From: Hermodice carunculata
Taxonomy: Eukaryota > Annelida > Polychaeta > Eunicida > Amphinomidae
Reading direction: 5' to 3'
DNA: 64,000 bases
Assembly: GCA_964020975.1 (NCBI GenBank)
Contig: OZ026615.1
Coordinates: 81,034,962-81,098,961 of the forward strand
Part shown: piece after piece, positions 24,801 through 37,600 of the stretch
How the letters are laid out: every line of letters starts with the position of its first letter
How positions within the stretch are numbered: position 1 is the stretch's first letter
Made by a program: the position numbers and the translations under genes
Notes under the pieces: model-generated
What the model was told of the DNA's origin: nothing
Databases searched by the model: none
Seen by the model: the letters and a program-made list of their open reading frames with translations, nothing else

Positions 24801-27800
24801 TTCAGAGGGTGGTACAGTGGTGCACAGATCAGCTGTCCAAGTGTCTAGTTGTACCCAGGGAGTTGATGGGGCAGATTTGGAGGCTTGGTGATCTTCTCCC
24901 GCCGCAATGTAGATTGATCAGGCGGTCGATCTTTCTACCATTTAGGAGGTCGCCTCCACAGGGACCTATGCTGATGTGGCAGTGGGCTGGGGAGCTTCAG
25001 CGCTTGAGCCTACCCCTATGGAGGCTAAGGGTCTCATGTCTTTGGCAGCAAATGGGCCAGTGTAAGATTTTGCAGCAAGTGTTGCTTCCCCAGCCCCCAG
25101 GCCTATTCCCCTAGTGCGTGCTCACAGTTTCTCAGACTCCAGGTCTGGAGACTGTGGCCCTGGGTGTTGAATCAGCCAGCTTCTGAAACGGAGTGGCTTG
25201 CCCGCGGGAAGCTTTGTAAGTCGTTTATAAAGATCTATAACTCACGTTGCTGCCTGGTGTTCTGCCATGGGACTGTCACCCTGGCAGGCGACGGCCCAGC
25301 AGATCCCAGACATTTTGTTAAGTCTGTTCAAGGAGGGGCACTTGAAGGGTTGCACCATCGAGGGGTATAAGTTGGCCATTGCGGCTACCCTTAACACCAG
25401 GGGGGCAGCATTTAGGAACAGATCCCTTTCTCTGTAGGCTTGTCAACAGCTTTTACACTGAAACGCTCTTTGGAACACAATGTTGTGCCTTGCTGGTACC
25501 TCACAGTGGTGCTTGGGGCGCTGACGGGTTCCTCCTATGCAGTGTAGGAAACTGATATGTGCATGCTTGCGGTTACACATTACTATGTCTGGGTACTGTG
25601 CCATGCATCAGGGCCTAGATTGCATTCTCTCCAGCAGCATGATTAAGGTTATCTAGCATTTGCCAGTGTCTGGAGACGTTTAATGCTGGCTAACGCTCTG
25701 CACTACGCTTTACTCACAAACTGATTAGAGCACATACAAAATGTGAATGCAGCTGGGCTGCAATGGAAAAGACTTTTGCAGACCTGTAATGTACTTCAAT
25801 GTGTATTTGAAGCTTGACAATGCAACGAAACCTGTTTTGAGAGACTCTGACACAGCACATTTCAACTAGTCTGGGGGGTTAAATTGGGCTAGGGAAACAG
25901 CATCGCAACACAAAGTTCAACAAAGCATAGCCCCGTTGTTTGGTGAAACAGCATAGGCCATGGCCCCATTTGTGTCAGCATTTAGGGACCTCATAGCCTT
26001 GTTTGGTGATCATTATTGTAATATTTCGCTAGGTTCCAGGTGTCCGTTCTCTTAGTTAGCAGGGTAATCCGTCGTTAAAGTACTTTTAAAACATGACTTA
26101 CTATCTTAACTTTAATCTAGCAGCTCGGTTGTGTCCAAAGCAGTTATCATTGTCAGTTAGAAATCCAAATGCCACACGATAGACCTTGAACAATCATCAC
26201 ATGGTGAACACCATTTTGAACATTGCACAATGCCGCACAAAAAGACATTTGATTCAGATATCAAAGTGAATCATGGCCTCAGCATATATCATATCTGAAA
26301 CATTCGCAAAATATATATTTTGGCTGCATATATTATAACCCCCTCCCCCAGATTGTCCCATTACTATCCTCATTTACAAACCGTTGGGTGTGGAATCTGC
26401 AATTTTCAAAATGGCAGCCAAGTGCCGGTGAGCTGATTGGATATTTTGAAGAGGTACTTTCCAAAATATGTGTTCGATTGGGGTTAAGGGAAGGTTAATT
26501 TGTCGAATAGATGTAATGTACAGTATATAAAGGGACTTTTCCAGAGTGGGCATTTACCTGAAAATGTAAATACACTGCAATACAGATATCAGTTGTATCC
26601 AGCGGTGGGCCCCAGAGTAGGGATTTTGTATCAGATACTGAAGTCGCCCTGAGGCGGTGAACTTAGCAGTAGCACTAGTAGGTCCTGCCAGGACCCCCTT
26701 GTGTGTGAAAAATGGAGCTTGGGCAAGAAGGTTGCCCTGATGGTGGATACAGGTCCAAAAGTACCGGCAGTTTTGTATATTTATAAGTAGTAAAATACAT
26801 ATAGAACCTCAAATATTGCAAATGTCATTGACCATATTTAAAAAAAAAAAAGTTCATGCTATGTACATGCAGCACTTAACTATTGTTCTTTGTACAGTGA
26901 AACCAGTTTTGTGATACCACTGTGATGAGAGACCACCCGCCCTTTCAGCCCATGTTCACCATGTCCCTTTTGCTATCTTTCACGCTTTTGCACCTCTACT
27001 TAGAGAACACTTGTCTTATGTGACCATTTTTAGCCTGTCCTATGGGCAGTCTCTCAAAACAGGTTTCATTGTATTGTCAAAATTTTATTATACATCGCAA
27101 GTATATGACAGGTTTGTGAAATTCCTTTCCATTGTAGCCTAGCTGAATTTACATTTTGCATGTACTCCAATTAGTTTGTGAGTAAAGAGCAGTGTAGAGC
27201 ATTAGACAGCATTTGCAAGCATTAGAAGTTTCCAAACACAGGCAAAGGCCGAGGTCCAAGAAGGTCAGTTGGACTTAGCGTTTCCTGGCGTTGGTCACCG
27301 TTAGTACATGTATGTAATGTTGGGAAATGCTGTCTAACACTGGCTAATGCTACGAAATGCTGGGAAACGCCTTGAAATGCTGAAATGATCAATTTAACGC
27401 TGAAACTAGTTACTGGTGCTAGTGATGCGATCTAACTCAGCCTGAGTTGGAGCAGTAGAGCTCACTGCAATCTTAAAAAGTGCAACAAAAACAGTTGGAC
27501 CACAATGAACCCATGTACCCATTGAATAAACTTTTGGCCTGACAACTGATGATATACATTTTGTGCTTGCAATTGTAAGTGTGTGAATGTGAATTTAACT
27601 GCAAAAAATATACTGCATAATGCATTAACCTCATGTGCAGAACCAAGATGCTGAAATTCGTCTGTGCCATAACATATGAGGCAGAACTGAATGGGGAGAC
27701 AAGGCAGTCATGGCAAAGGAAAATTTCTGTCACATGGTTCTGCATCTGTGGAGCGACAAATTTATTCTGTGAAAGGCATATATTTTCTAAAGACATTAAT

Positions 27801-30800
27801 GTGGGAACAATAAAGAAACTGCTTCCCATTTTGTGCATCCAACATACCACACCTTACGATGAAAATCATTGATTCCAAGATACCAGTAAATGATCCTTCA
27901 GTGACACTGTTCACTCTGTATGGATAAACATATACAAGTGCATATAGAAATGTTTTATTCCAGCTTCTACGTTATCACATTAAAAATTCCAGCTAGTAAG
28001 TTTGGAAATTAGACCAATATTTGCAAAAAAGTCAAACTTTGAGAAGTTAATTTTCCTCGTACAAAATTTTGGAAACTGTAGTGCAGGATTGTAATGTGTT
28101 AACATCTAATTAAAGCATTTGTCTAATAGTATGCATGTAATGGAAATTGTTTGAATTTCCTTGCAATTTATATGATGATTCAGTGAAAGATGCGGATGAT
28201 AATTGAAAACCATTTTCAATTTATTTGATGATGCTCATGTCTAGAAATAGTTTCTTTCATTCCATATATTCAAAGGTGTGATTGGATGTGGCTATTTCTG
28301 CCCAAGCCGTTTTAATGACGAGGTTTGTGCACTTACAAAGTTGCTGGTTCCAGCTACAAGAACCCTTTGGCAAATGACAAAGGTTGGTGGAAATTCAGTC
28401 ATAATAAGTTCTAATTCTTTGTAACAAAATTATCATGACCAATCTTAAAGGGTATCCTTTCAGTACAACTTGCAACAGAAATGGCACTCATCTGCATACA
28501 ATTATAGTGATCCCAAAGTCAGATTCCATGTTAATAAAGAAGTTTTCTTTGAAATATACCAGCATATTTTTTATTATCCGATGAAGGAAAATATGGAGGT
28601 GAACAGTTTGGCACTGTAGGATGTTTGACATTGGATAATTAAGAGCATCAGTATCTACAGTTTGTACATTGTTGTAAAAGGGATGGGTGGTAAAGAATGG
28701 GGGGGGGGGGTAGATGCCAGTTCTAAATATTGCTACAAGAGAATATCATAATACAAGCTAAGATATTAGCAAGGTTTATGGCAGATTTAAGGGTCATCCC
28801 ATTAGGTACACATATGCTTGGAGGGGGCTGCCCCCTCCTCCCCACCCCCACCCCATGGGTCAGGCTTGTTGTTCTAGCATGCTAGTCTCTCTTGATTGGG
28901 TGATGACCCGGCATCAGTGGCAGTTAACCCGTTTCCAAATTGTTGCTAGTCAGTTAGGGTTGTTTCTCACAACAGAACAGGCATGTTTGTCTTTGCAATT
29001 CGATGTGCTTCATCCGTTTCCTTCCTCCACCCCAAGCACTGGCCTTCTGCAGGCATATCTATTCATCAGTTTAATATCAGAGCAAGAATAGATATCAGAT
29101 GGGAGGCAGTTCTTGTCCCGACACCTTTGCAGAGTATGCAGTGTAATGTATACAGCTGTATCCTTGTCAGCTGGGTCTCTTGGGCAGTGAACAAACGCTT
29201 GGTAACTTGTATACAGGGATATCACCCAAGAGGTCCAGCACACAAGATGCAGCTGACCTTCATATTGTTTAATGTGTCAATAAAATATGACCAGTTGGTG
29301 GCTAGCCTACTGGCCAAATTCATCTAAACTTCATGTTGGTTTATGCAATTATCTGCAAACTTAGCAGCCAATTATTTCAATGCACCAATGTTTTAGTCAC
29401 TTGTGAGACCATAAAAATTGTTAGTTTCTTGCAAATGATAAATGAACTTTTGCTACTTTGTGATAAATAAGAATGACCATGTGTAATTAATTCCAAATAT
29501 CCAGGTACCACACAAATCAGTTGTCTCACACTAGGATGTTTCTTGCATGGTAGTGGTGCAGATTAAATAGTACATGACATTATAATTTAATTTTGACACC
29601 ATCATGGCACAAAGTAATTTACACTGTGGATTTACGAACAAATATGTAGCAAGAAGTGTAAGTTGGGCCAAATTAAAACATGGTGGTCATCGGCCAACAA
29701 ACAGGTTAAGAACCACTATACTGCAATAATCGAGTTTTTACCACAGTGTCGATGATGGTTTCCTTTGTCCAGCACAGATTTGTTGGAAGACTCAATGTAA
29801 TGCCTTGATTTTGTAGATTAAGATGTTGCCAACACCTGCAAAGTTCCACTACATTTTCAATCTACGTGACTTGTCACGTATTTGGGAAGGTATGCTAAAA
29901 ATCCATGGCGAAGAATGTCAGGATGAAGAAACTTTGCTGGGTTTGTGGAAACATGAATGCACAAGGGTGATTGCAGACAGGTATTGTAAATGGAGTACTT
30001 TGTCATATTAAGGGGCTCCCATTAATTGGGGGAGGGAATATAGGGATAGGGTACCATCATGGTTTTTGTGCCCCCCCCCCCCAAAAAAAAACAACAAGCC
30101 TGAAATTGTACCCCCCCCCTGCATAGTGTTCTTCCATCAACTGTTAAAATGTCTAGTCCCAGATTTAACTTTAAATTTTGACATGCAACACCACAGCCAA
30201 TCTGAACATGCCATGTAAAATGTTAACACTTAAAGTGGTATTCACTGCTATAGTCGTTTTTCTCATTACTGTTAAACATAGAATGGTTAAAAGATTCAAA
30301 TTTCTCATGAAAATACCTTTATTCAAATACCAGCAAGCCTAGTCTAAAGCAAAAAGTAGTCTTAGTCAACAGCTTTCCTGGAGGCACTTTGAGTGCAATG
30401 CGCACGAAGTGCCCCCAATAAAGCTCTTGACTCAGTCTTAAATCAGCACTGTAAGGGTTAACTAAAATACTGCAGTTGTTGCCTTTGATCTGAATAGAAA
30501 TTTGACTCCACTTATATTTCTCTGGGTAACAATTCTCTTGGTATTTGTCTAGTCAAAGGGTTACCCACCAGGACTACTATCATTAAAATTTTATACAATT
30601 TACTCATACACTGGCATAGATGCCACTTTCTATATTTCATGACCCCCCGTGTCATGTGTATAAAGGTAGTGAAATTTTGTGATCCCTCTGTTTTTGGGTG
30701 ACAAAATTTTGTGCTGAGACTCTCCTGAACCTAAAAAGTGGATACTCACACTTTCATATGATTATTAAATAAATAAATAATTTAATTATTTCCGTACTTG

Positions 30801-31615
30801 GTATCAGTCCTAGAAATAATTGATACTTGATCCAAGATGAAATGTTGTAACTTTGCCTAAGTTAATCTTGAAAGGGTTGGGTAAACGTCAAGAAGTAAAC
30901 CCACAAGGGTAAATGAATTTGGTATAAAGTGGTCATATTAAACCAAAAATACTTCTTAATGTACCCCATGCCTTAAAAAGACATTACCATTTTCATATAA
31001 TCTTTATCAAAATATCTGTTTCATTTACTGTACCATTATGACATATATAATCTAATTTTAGCACTTCTTTATTTAAACTTCGTTTTACAATCTCTCAAAT
31101 TTAAAATTCATTGTTATATGTAATGCATGAATATGTGTGTGTGTATGTGTGTGTGTGTGTGTTATCCTCTTTAATCAGTATTACCGTCATATCAGCCTGA
31201 GGGCTTGGCCCGATACAGCTGACACAACGCTTATATGAGGGCAATGCCAATTAAAGAGGTTTATAATATATTTATTAACTTATCATGCATGTTATTTTTG
31301 TCGTACTACTGGATAAAATAAAGGTAAATCATCCCCCAAGCATGGATCCATTTTGCGTCTGCTATCCTGCTCAACTTGAAGTAGAACCCTGGGCACAGTG
31401 CACGTGTGGCACGTGCCTGTGGTCACATTCAGGGATGCCTAGTCTATTTCACCTCATGCAGCATGCTGTTGACTTTGCTGCACCCTACCAGGCTGATATG
31501 ACTCTATTGGGCAATATGGAAAAAATAGGCCCTGTAATGTCATATCAGCACATGTACTGCCACCATATAGAGTAGGCCTGAAGAGCCATATACGGTTAAT
31601 AACATGCATAACCGG

Positions 31616-31652
<37 letters not shown>

Positions 31653-34600
31653 TGAACAATATTATAATTAGATACTTCGAAGAGTAATTGGCTAATTTCT
31701 GCAGCATAAAAAGTTGTAAACTTGTGTTGTCAAATATGAAGGGTCACAAACTATATTATTTTGCATGATATTAAAAACATGTGTACGGACAAAACTAACT
31801 GATGAAAATTTAAATGAGAAAGATTTCCTATAAAGTAGGAATATTTAGAAAAAAAACAATAAAAAGACAGTCCCTTTTAAATAAAATTCCCGAAGTTAGA
31901 ATAATTTCTCATTATTATTTCCAGAAGTGCTTGGAGAAAATTTGTTATGAGTATCATGAGTGAAAGTTGCCTGTATAATTCATCGACCAATTTCTACTTC
32001 TTTCTATTTGTTTAAAAAAAAAAATTAAGAATGAAATCCACGTATATTAATTGTCAACTCATGAGGCCAATGTTTTAACATCTATCAACTCCTGAGGACC
32101 AATGTTTCAACTACACATGAAATATAAAACAGTGGTAACCTTCAACCTTTGAGGTCAACAACTTCCGGTAATCTTTGACCCATGAAGTCAATTTCTGGTT
32201 TCCTGCATAATTTAGGCATACCATTTCCTGAAAAAAAAAATCAAGTGTTAGAATTCCAGCTTCATGTCTTCCCAATAAGATTATTCAGGGTATAAAATGG
32301 GAAATCAACCACTAGAAATTCAGAGTTCTGAATTCCCAGAAGGACTATCCACAGTTAATTTGTTTACGAAAAAAAAGTAGTTACACCACATTACCAGAAG
32401 CATTGAAATAAAAATTACACCTTACAGAATTTAAAAGTCTGTGGCTAGTATATAAAATCCAGGTAACAATTATTTCTGGTTTTGAAGCCCAAAATATGTA
32501 ATAATTAGGGTTAATACAGTGTACCATAAGAAAATTCAAGTAATAAAAATAGAGCGATATTAGTATTATTTACAACAAAACTTCCCCAGGTAACTTTCCT
32601 TATTAACATAATTTATGTGGCTATTCTCTTCCACAATGATGATCTTTCATTCTAACAGGAATTGAGCCACAGGTCCCTGATTTGACATCTATAAAAAATT
32701 GAACAACATGTCCGGCATCTTATTTCTTACTAAGTTTTTCTTCTTACCGACAGAATTTTTCCAACAAGAATATATTTGTTTGGCAAAAAAGAAACATTTC
32801 TACCTATTTTTATGTGCCTGCATAACTACCGAGAGAGGACTGGTCAATAATTATTCTAAACTAGATTTCAACGATTGACCTCTAGAAGGCGTAACTTGTC
32901 AATAAAAACCTTGAACTATTGAACTACATATAGATCACAAATACACCTCCAAGAGGTACCATTCAGGTTTGAAAAACCCGTTTAATCATTCACTTCTACA
33001 GATAAAGAATTTTGAAACCACGTCTCCCCCCCCCCCCAAAAAAAAAAATCACCAGTAATAAGGTTTACTCTCCTATAATCTATTTTTCAGTTCTAAGAAC
33101 AGACCTTTGTTATTTCACTTCACTTTTTCATAATAATAAGACTGAATCAGTGAACTGTTTACAGTATATTGAATAGAAAATAGAGCCCCATTCATGAAAA
33201 TGTGACTAACTTTTATATGTCAGTATAGACAAACCCCAATGAAATACAGTCCTTTTTCTTGTCTCTTACTTTCATATATGTTTATAGTCAGAAATAATAC
33301 TGTACTGCCAATGTCGTTTTTAACTTCCAGGAATGATCAGAGTCTACCACTCACTCTCCTTTTGCCCGATCGTCAGTGGGTCAACATAAAGCATTATCAC
33401 TGAGTATGTTAATCAGAGCAAAATTGGAAAGTGTCCAACAGAGCTCAAAACAGCCTCCAGTATTCATCCTTTATAACTCACCACATTACATTTTTCCACT
33501 GTCACCAAGATTATTAATTTCTGCTCAATAAATGGATGTCTGACTTTTTATTTTACCCTCTTTAGACATCCACTTAACCTAGGAAATGTCCACATAACAA
33601 TCCATCCTATGGAAATCATTTTACACTTCTGTAAACCAGCATTATTGTGACCAATTTATCTTCGGGCCACAAAAATTTATGCACAGAACTCTTAGAAGTA
33701 TTTTTTCATTTGCTTTTAATACCAGAATTATATTCCTTACACGTCTATATAATTTGGCCTTTGACTCAGGACCGAGACCCACGGTCACCCAACCTTTACG
33801 CCCTTAACATGCTTAACACGCCATAATATTTGAAAGATGGCCATAAGAACTTGATACTTCCCGACACCAAACATGAGAAAGAACTAGTGTTTCACATTCT
33901 CCTAATAAAATGAGACACCTTTCGCGAGGCCACTGTGTACAACGCTTACCCTTTCTAATCAGCCGTCCCCTAAATCTTGCAATTTTAGAAGCCCAACAGG
34001 TATATGATCAATTTGGAGTTTCAAGCCCAACCTCCTAGTTTGACCAGTAGGGGTATATACAGTGGAACCTCATTAATACGGACCTCATTAATCGGTATGT
34101 CTCATTAATCTGAACACTTTTCCTGGGACAGAATTCTTCATTTCAAGTAATGGTGATTCAGTAATCCAGATGCTTCATTAATCTGAACAGTGATATGGGG
34201 TACGAAGGTGTTCGGATTAACGAGGTTCCACTGTATAGTCGCTTGGCCAACTGTCACATGACGGTGACCATAGCCATGTAGACCCCTGTGTCTACTCTCT
34301 TTCCATGATTACACCCTTGTTGTTAACCAACAGTTGTCACTGCAATTAAATAAAAAGCAGCAGTCTCATTCTTGCAAACAGGGATAGAAAAGTAGCGATC
34401 TTTAAGATCTGCTACAAACAAAACACCTGCTCTGTGAAGAAAATACAAGGTTGGTTTTCATTTGTTAGATTTGCTCACGGGCTGCATCTGTTGTCGTAAT
34501 GAAGGTTTGTGAGATATAGCAGATATCACCGTTAACATATGTATTATTTTGCAAGATTCACAAATGAGGAAGACAAAGAGTGGTTTGAGAAATGTATCCC

Positions 34601-37600
34601 AAGGGCAGCGAAAGCTGAAATGGATGAAAGCTATGTTGCCAAAGTTCCCCAAGAACCATACTTTGTGGACTTTCTCAGAGATGCCCCTGAACCCACAGGT
34701 GAAGAACCAGATGATGCTGACTTGGATGCTCCCAAGATTTATGAACTGGTAAATTTCTTGCAATTTCTGTGGTGGTTAGAACAAAAAAAATACAATATCA
34801 AATGACAAGGCAAAAAAGGTTTGCAAATCTTCCAAGTTAACTGTCTATTTTTGTATGCCTAGTGACCTACAAAGTAGGTCACTAGGTCAAGTATCTTGAT
34901 CAAAGTGATATGACAAGAGAGGCATATGTCAAGGAATCTGGTATTCATTGCGGTGGACATGCTTCATTTGGAAGCTCCTGTTTTGCGTCTTTTTCAGGCT
35001 TCCTGATGACTCATTTTTCATGTGTGGTGGTGGATAAGTATCTTATGTACCTGGTTCTATCCCTGACTTGGCTTGTGAGATAGATTCCGAGGTGGAAGTG
35101 GGCGTCCAGTTGGACACCAACCACCACAGGGTGGCATATTGGGATGACCATCCTGCATGCCCCTCTTGCTTACACAAGAGCAGAGCCCATGTGACATTTG
35201 TGGATGGTGGACTTCTTCTCAGTGGCAGAAAGTCCGTCAGGCAGACATCAGATCTGCAAGGCGGCTGCTCGGGGGTGCAGAGGCACCCTGTGACTGCAAG
35301 GCCTCTTAGTCTTGGGATGGTGGCACTGGTCCTTGATTCAAGGCTCCAGGCTTGGAGGCCCAGGCTCAGACCCAGGCCCAGACCAGTCAGGCTATGCCTA
35401 ATGGTTATGGATGTGAAAATAATTGTTTTCTTAGATTTGGAAAGGTCATTGAGTTCAATGAATGTTTTACAGAGTCACTGAGTTGGCCTGCTTTGTTGGG
35501 GGTGACTCTCGTGTAACTTGTAAACATTGGAATAATCTAGAATGGTGACCTACATTCATATGGGTATGACTCATTTCATTGGAAACAAAGGGAAAACCCT
35601 GATGTGGTACAGACAGGCCTCAGTGAATTGGGATGTGTAACGAATTGGAAAACTTTAGAATGCTGGTGAGAGTTCTCAGCATGGGCATATAAAGCAGCTC
35701 CCTTCATGACTGAGAGAGGAGAATTCTGAGATCTGATCAGAGCAGTATGTCGTTAAAATAGTGGGACTGTGAGCTATTGCTGCAACAGATAATCATTTAC
35801 CTGGGGACAGTGCCTTTGAGTGGACTGGTATATTTGGTGTTCAATTGTACCACATTGGAACCAAACTGCACCTCTGTGGGATTTGGACCAGCCCCGTGCC
35901 TTTGTGAACCACATTGGAAGAAAAGTGTGCCTCTGTGGGATTTGGACCAGAGTATTAGGCACCTACCATAGGACTTGGAACTCGGGGACAGTAGCTGTGG
36001 AGAATCTCTCCTCAGGGATTAGGATTTACCTGCAGTCTGTTAATTATTGGAGTATCAGCATAGCTAAGTATATAATTTAATTTACCTACTTTGTACTGAT
36101 AGTTTATTGTTAATATATTATTATTGTTAAAGTTATCTCGTCATAGTCATTCTTTGTTGAGTTCCGCTACGGTCTAGAATATTTTGAAGGTGGTCATCGT
36201 AAAACTCATGGCCAGGCTCTACCTGGTCCTTGATTCGAATCGAAGCCGCATATGGGGGGGGGGGGGGGGGGAGAGGCCTGCCACAGATTCTGAATAATGG
36301 TAGGTGGTGGGGTGTTCCTGAGTGAGTGTCCTCTCCACTTCCGCAGTGGTTCATTTGAGTGTTTCCGTGGCTAGTGATGTAAGCCTGCTGGGTCTGCTGG
36401 GTCTGCTGTTGCACATACATTGGTAGTTAGATGGCAGGATCGGACCTTGGTAATAACTCGTGCAGTGAATATCCAGAGTGGGAAGAAAACCAGCTGTAGC
36501 TCCAGGTCAAGCACGGGTGACCCCTCCAGGGCCATCACTCCCTATTGCTGATCTTTGCTGTTCTTCCCAGGCCCCACCAAGGCAAGCTGTGCTATGGAGG
36601 TGAAGGCCTCTACCCAAGTGTTATTTGGGGAGATGGAGGAGATGTTCACCAACTTTGGTGAACGTTTAGAAAAGGTGGGGTGCTCAGATTTCTCGGTGGA
36701 GATGGAGGAGATGTTCACCAACTTTGGTGAACGTTTAGAAAAGGTGGGGTGCTCAGATTTCTCGGTGGGGGAACATGTGAGTACTACATCCATTCTCTGC
36801 CTCCTCCGTGATGCCTGGTCCCTCCTTCGAGAGTGGTGCCGAGTCGTCATTGGAGGCCACTGTACCCAAGCCTTCTGTGCCTAGTGCAGTCTGTGTGGTT
36901 GCTTCCGTAAAGCTACCCTCCCACCCACCCCCTATAGAGGTGGTATATGGTTCCAGGCCTTCCGAGGGCCATGATTTCGACTGTATGGTAGTCCTCAGTG
37001 GTGAGGGATCCAGTATTACAGTTATGCTGGGTGGGGGTGGGAGGATGAGCAAGCCTTACAGCCGCTGACAAGCTCTTTGGCTTCTAAGTTTAGGTCTAAG
37101 CCTAACTTGGACACCCAGCTGCCAGAGGATGGAGCAGTTGGTCACATAGTGCTGCTCCAAGCTATAAGCCTCATTGCCGAGGCAGTTCCTCTGAAAATAG
37201 CATCTCCGAGATCTGTCTTCTCCCTTATGGAGGTTGATCAGGCAGTCAATCTGCCTTGCATTGGGGAAATTGCCTCTTAGGTGACCTAGGCCAACAGGGC
37301 GGAGGCAGCAACAGGTGTCACTTCTCCAGTTTTGGCGGGACATATGGCTGATACACTCCAGCCATCCAGTGTTGCTGCTCCCTGCTGGCAAACTTCTTTT
37401 GGGTATGTTGCTCTTGGAGACTCTCCAGGCATGGGAAAAGTTGCGAACACAGTATAGTACTGTGTCTAAGACTCTGGCAGCATCGATACTTGAGGTAGCC
37501 ACGTCGGTGGAGCCTCAGAAGGTTGCACAGGTGAGTACTGAGGAGAATTGCCTTGAGGATCTTCTCCATGGTGATGGTGATGATCTGGGGGATTATTCCA

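Noticed and set aside
27473-27850. 125-residue minus-strand gene
   Set aside because: No domain, no conserved motif, AT-rich intron context; chance frame.
28855-29327. Third DIRS fragment in intron 7
   Set aside because: A GATGACCCGG.ATCAG..GCA word resembles 38025-38050, but the rest does not align by eye.
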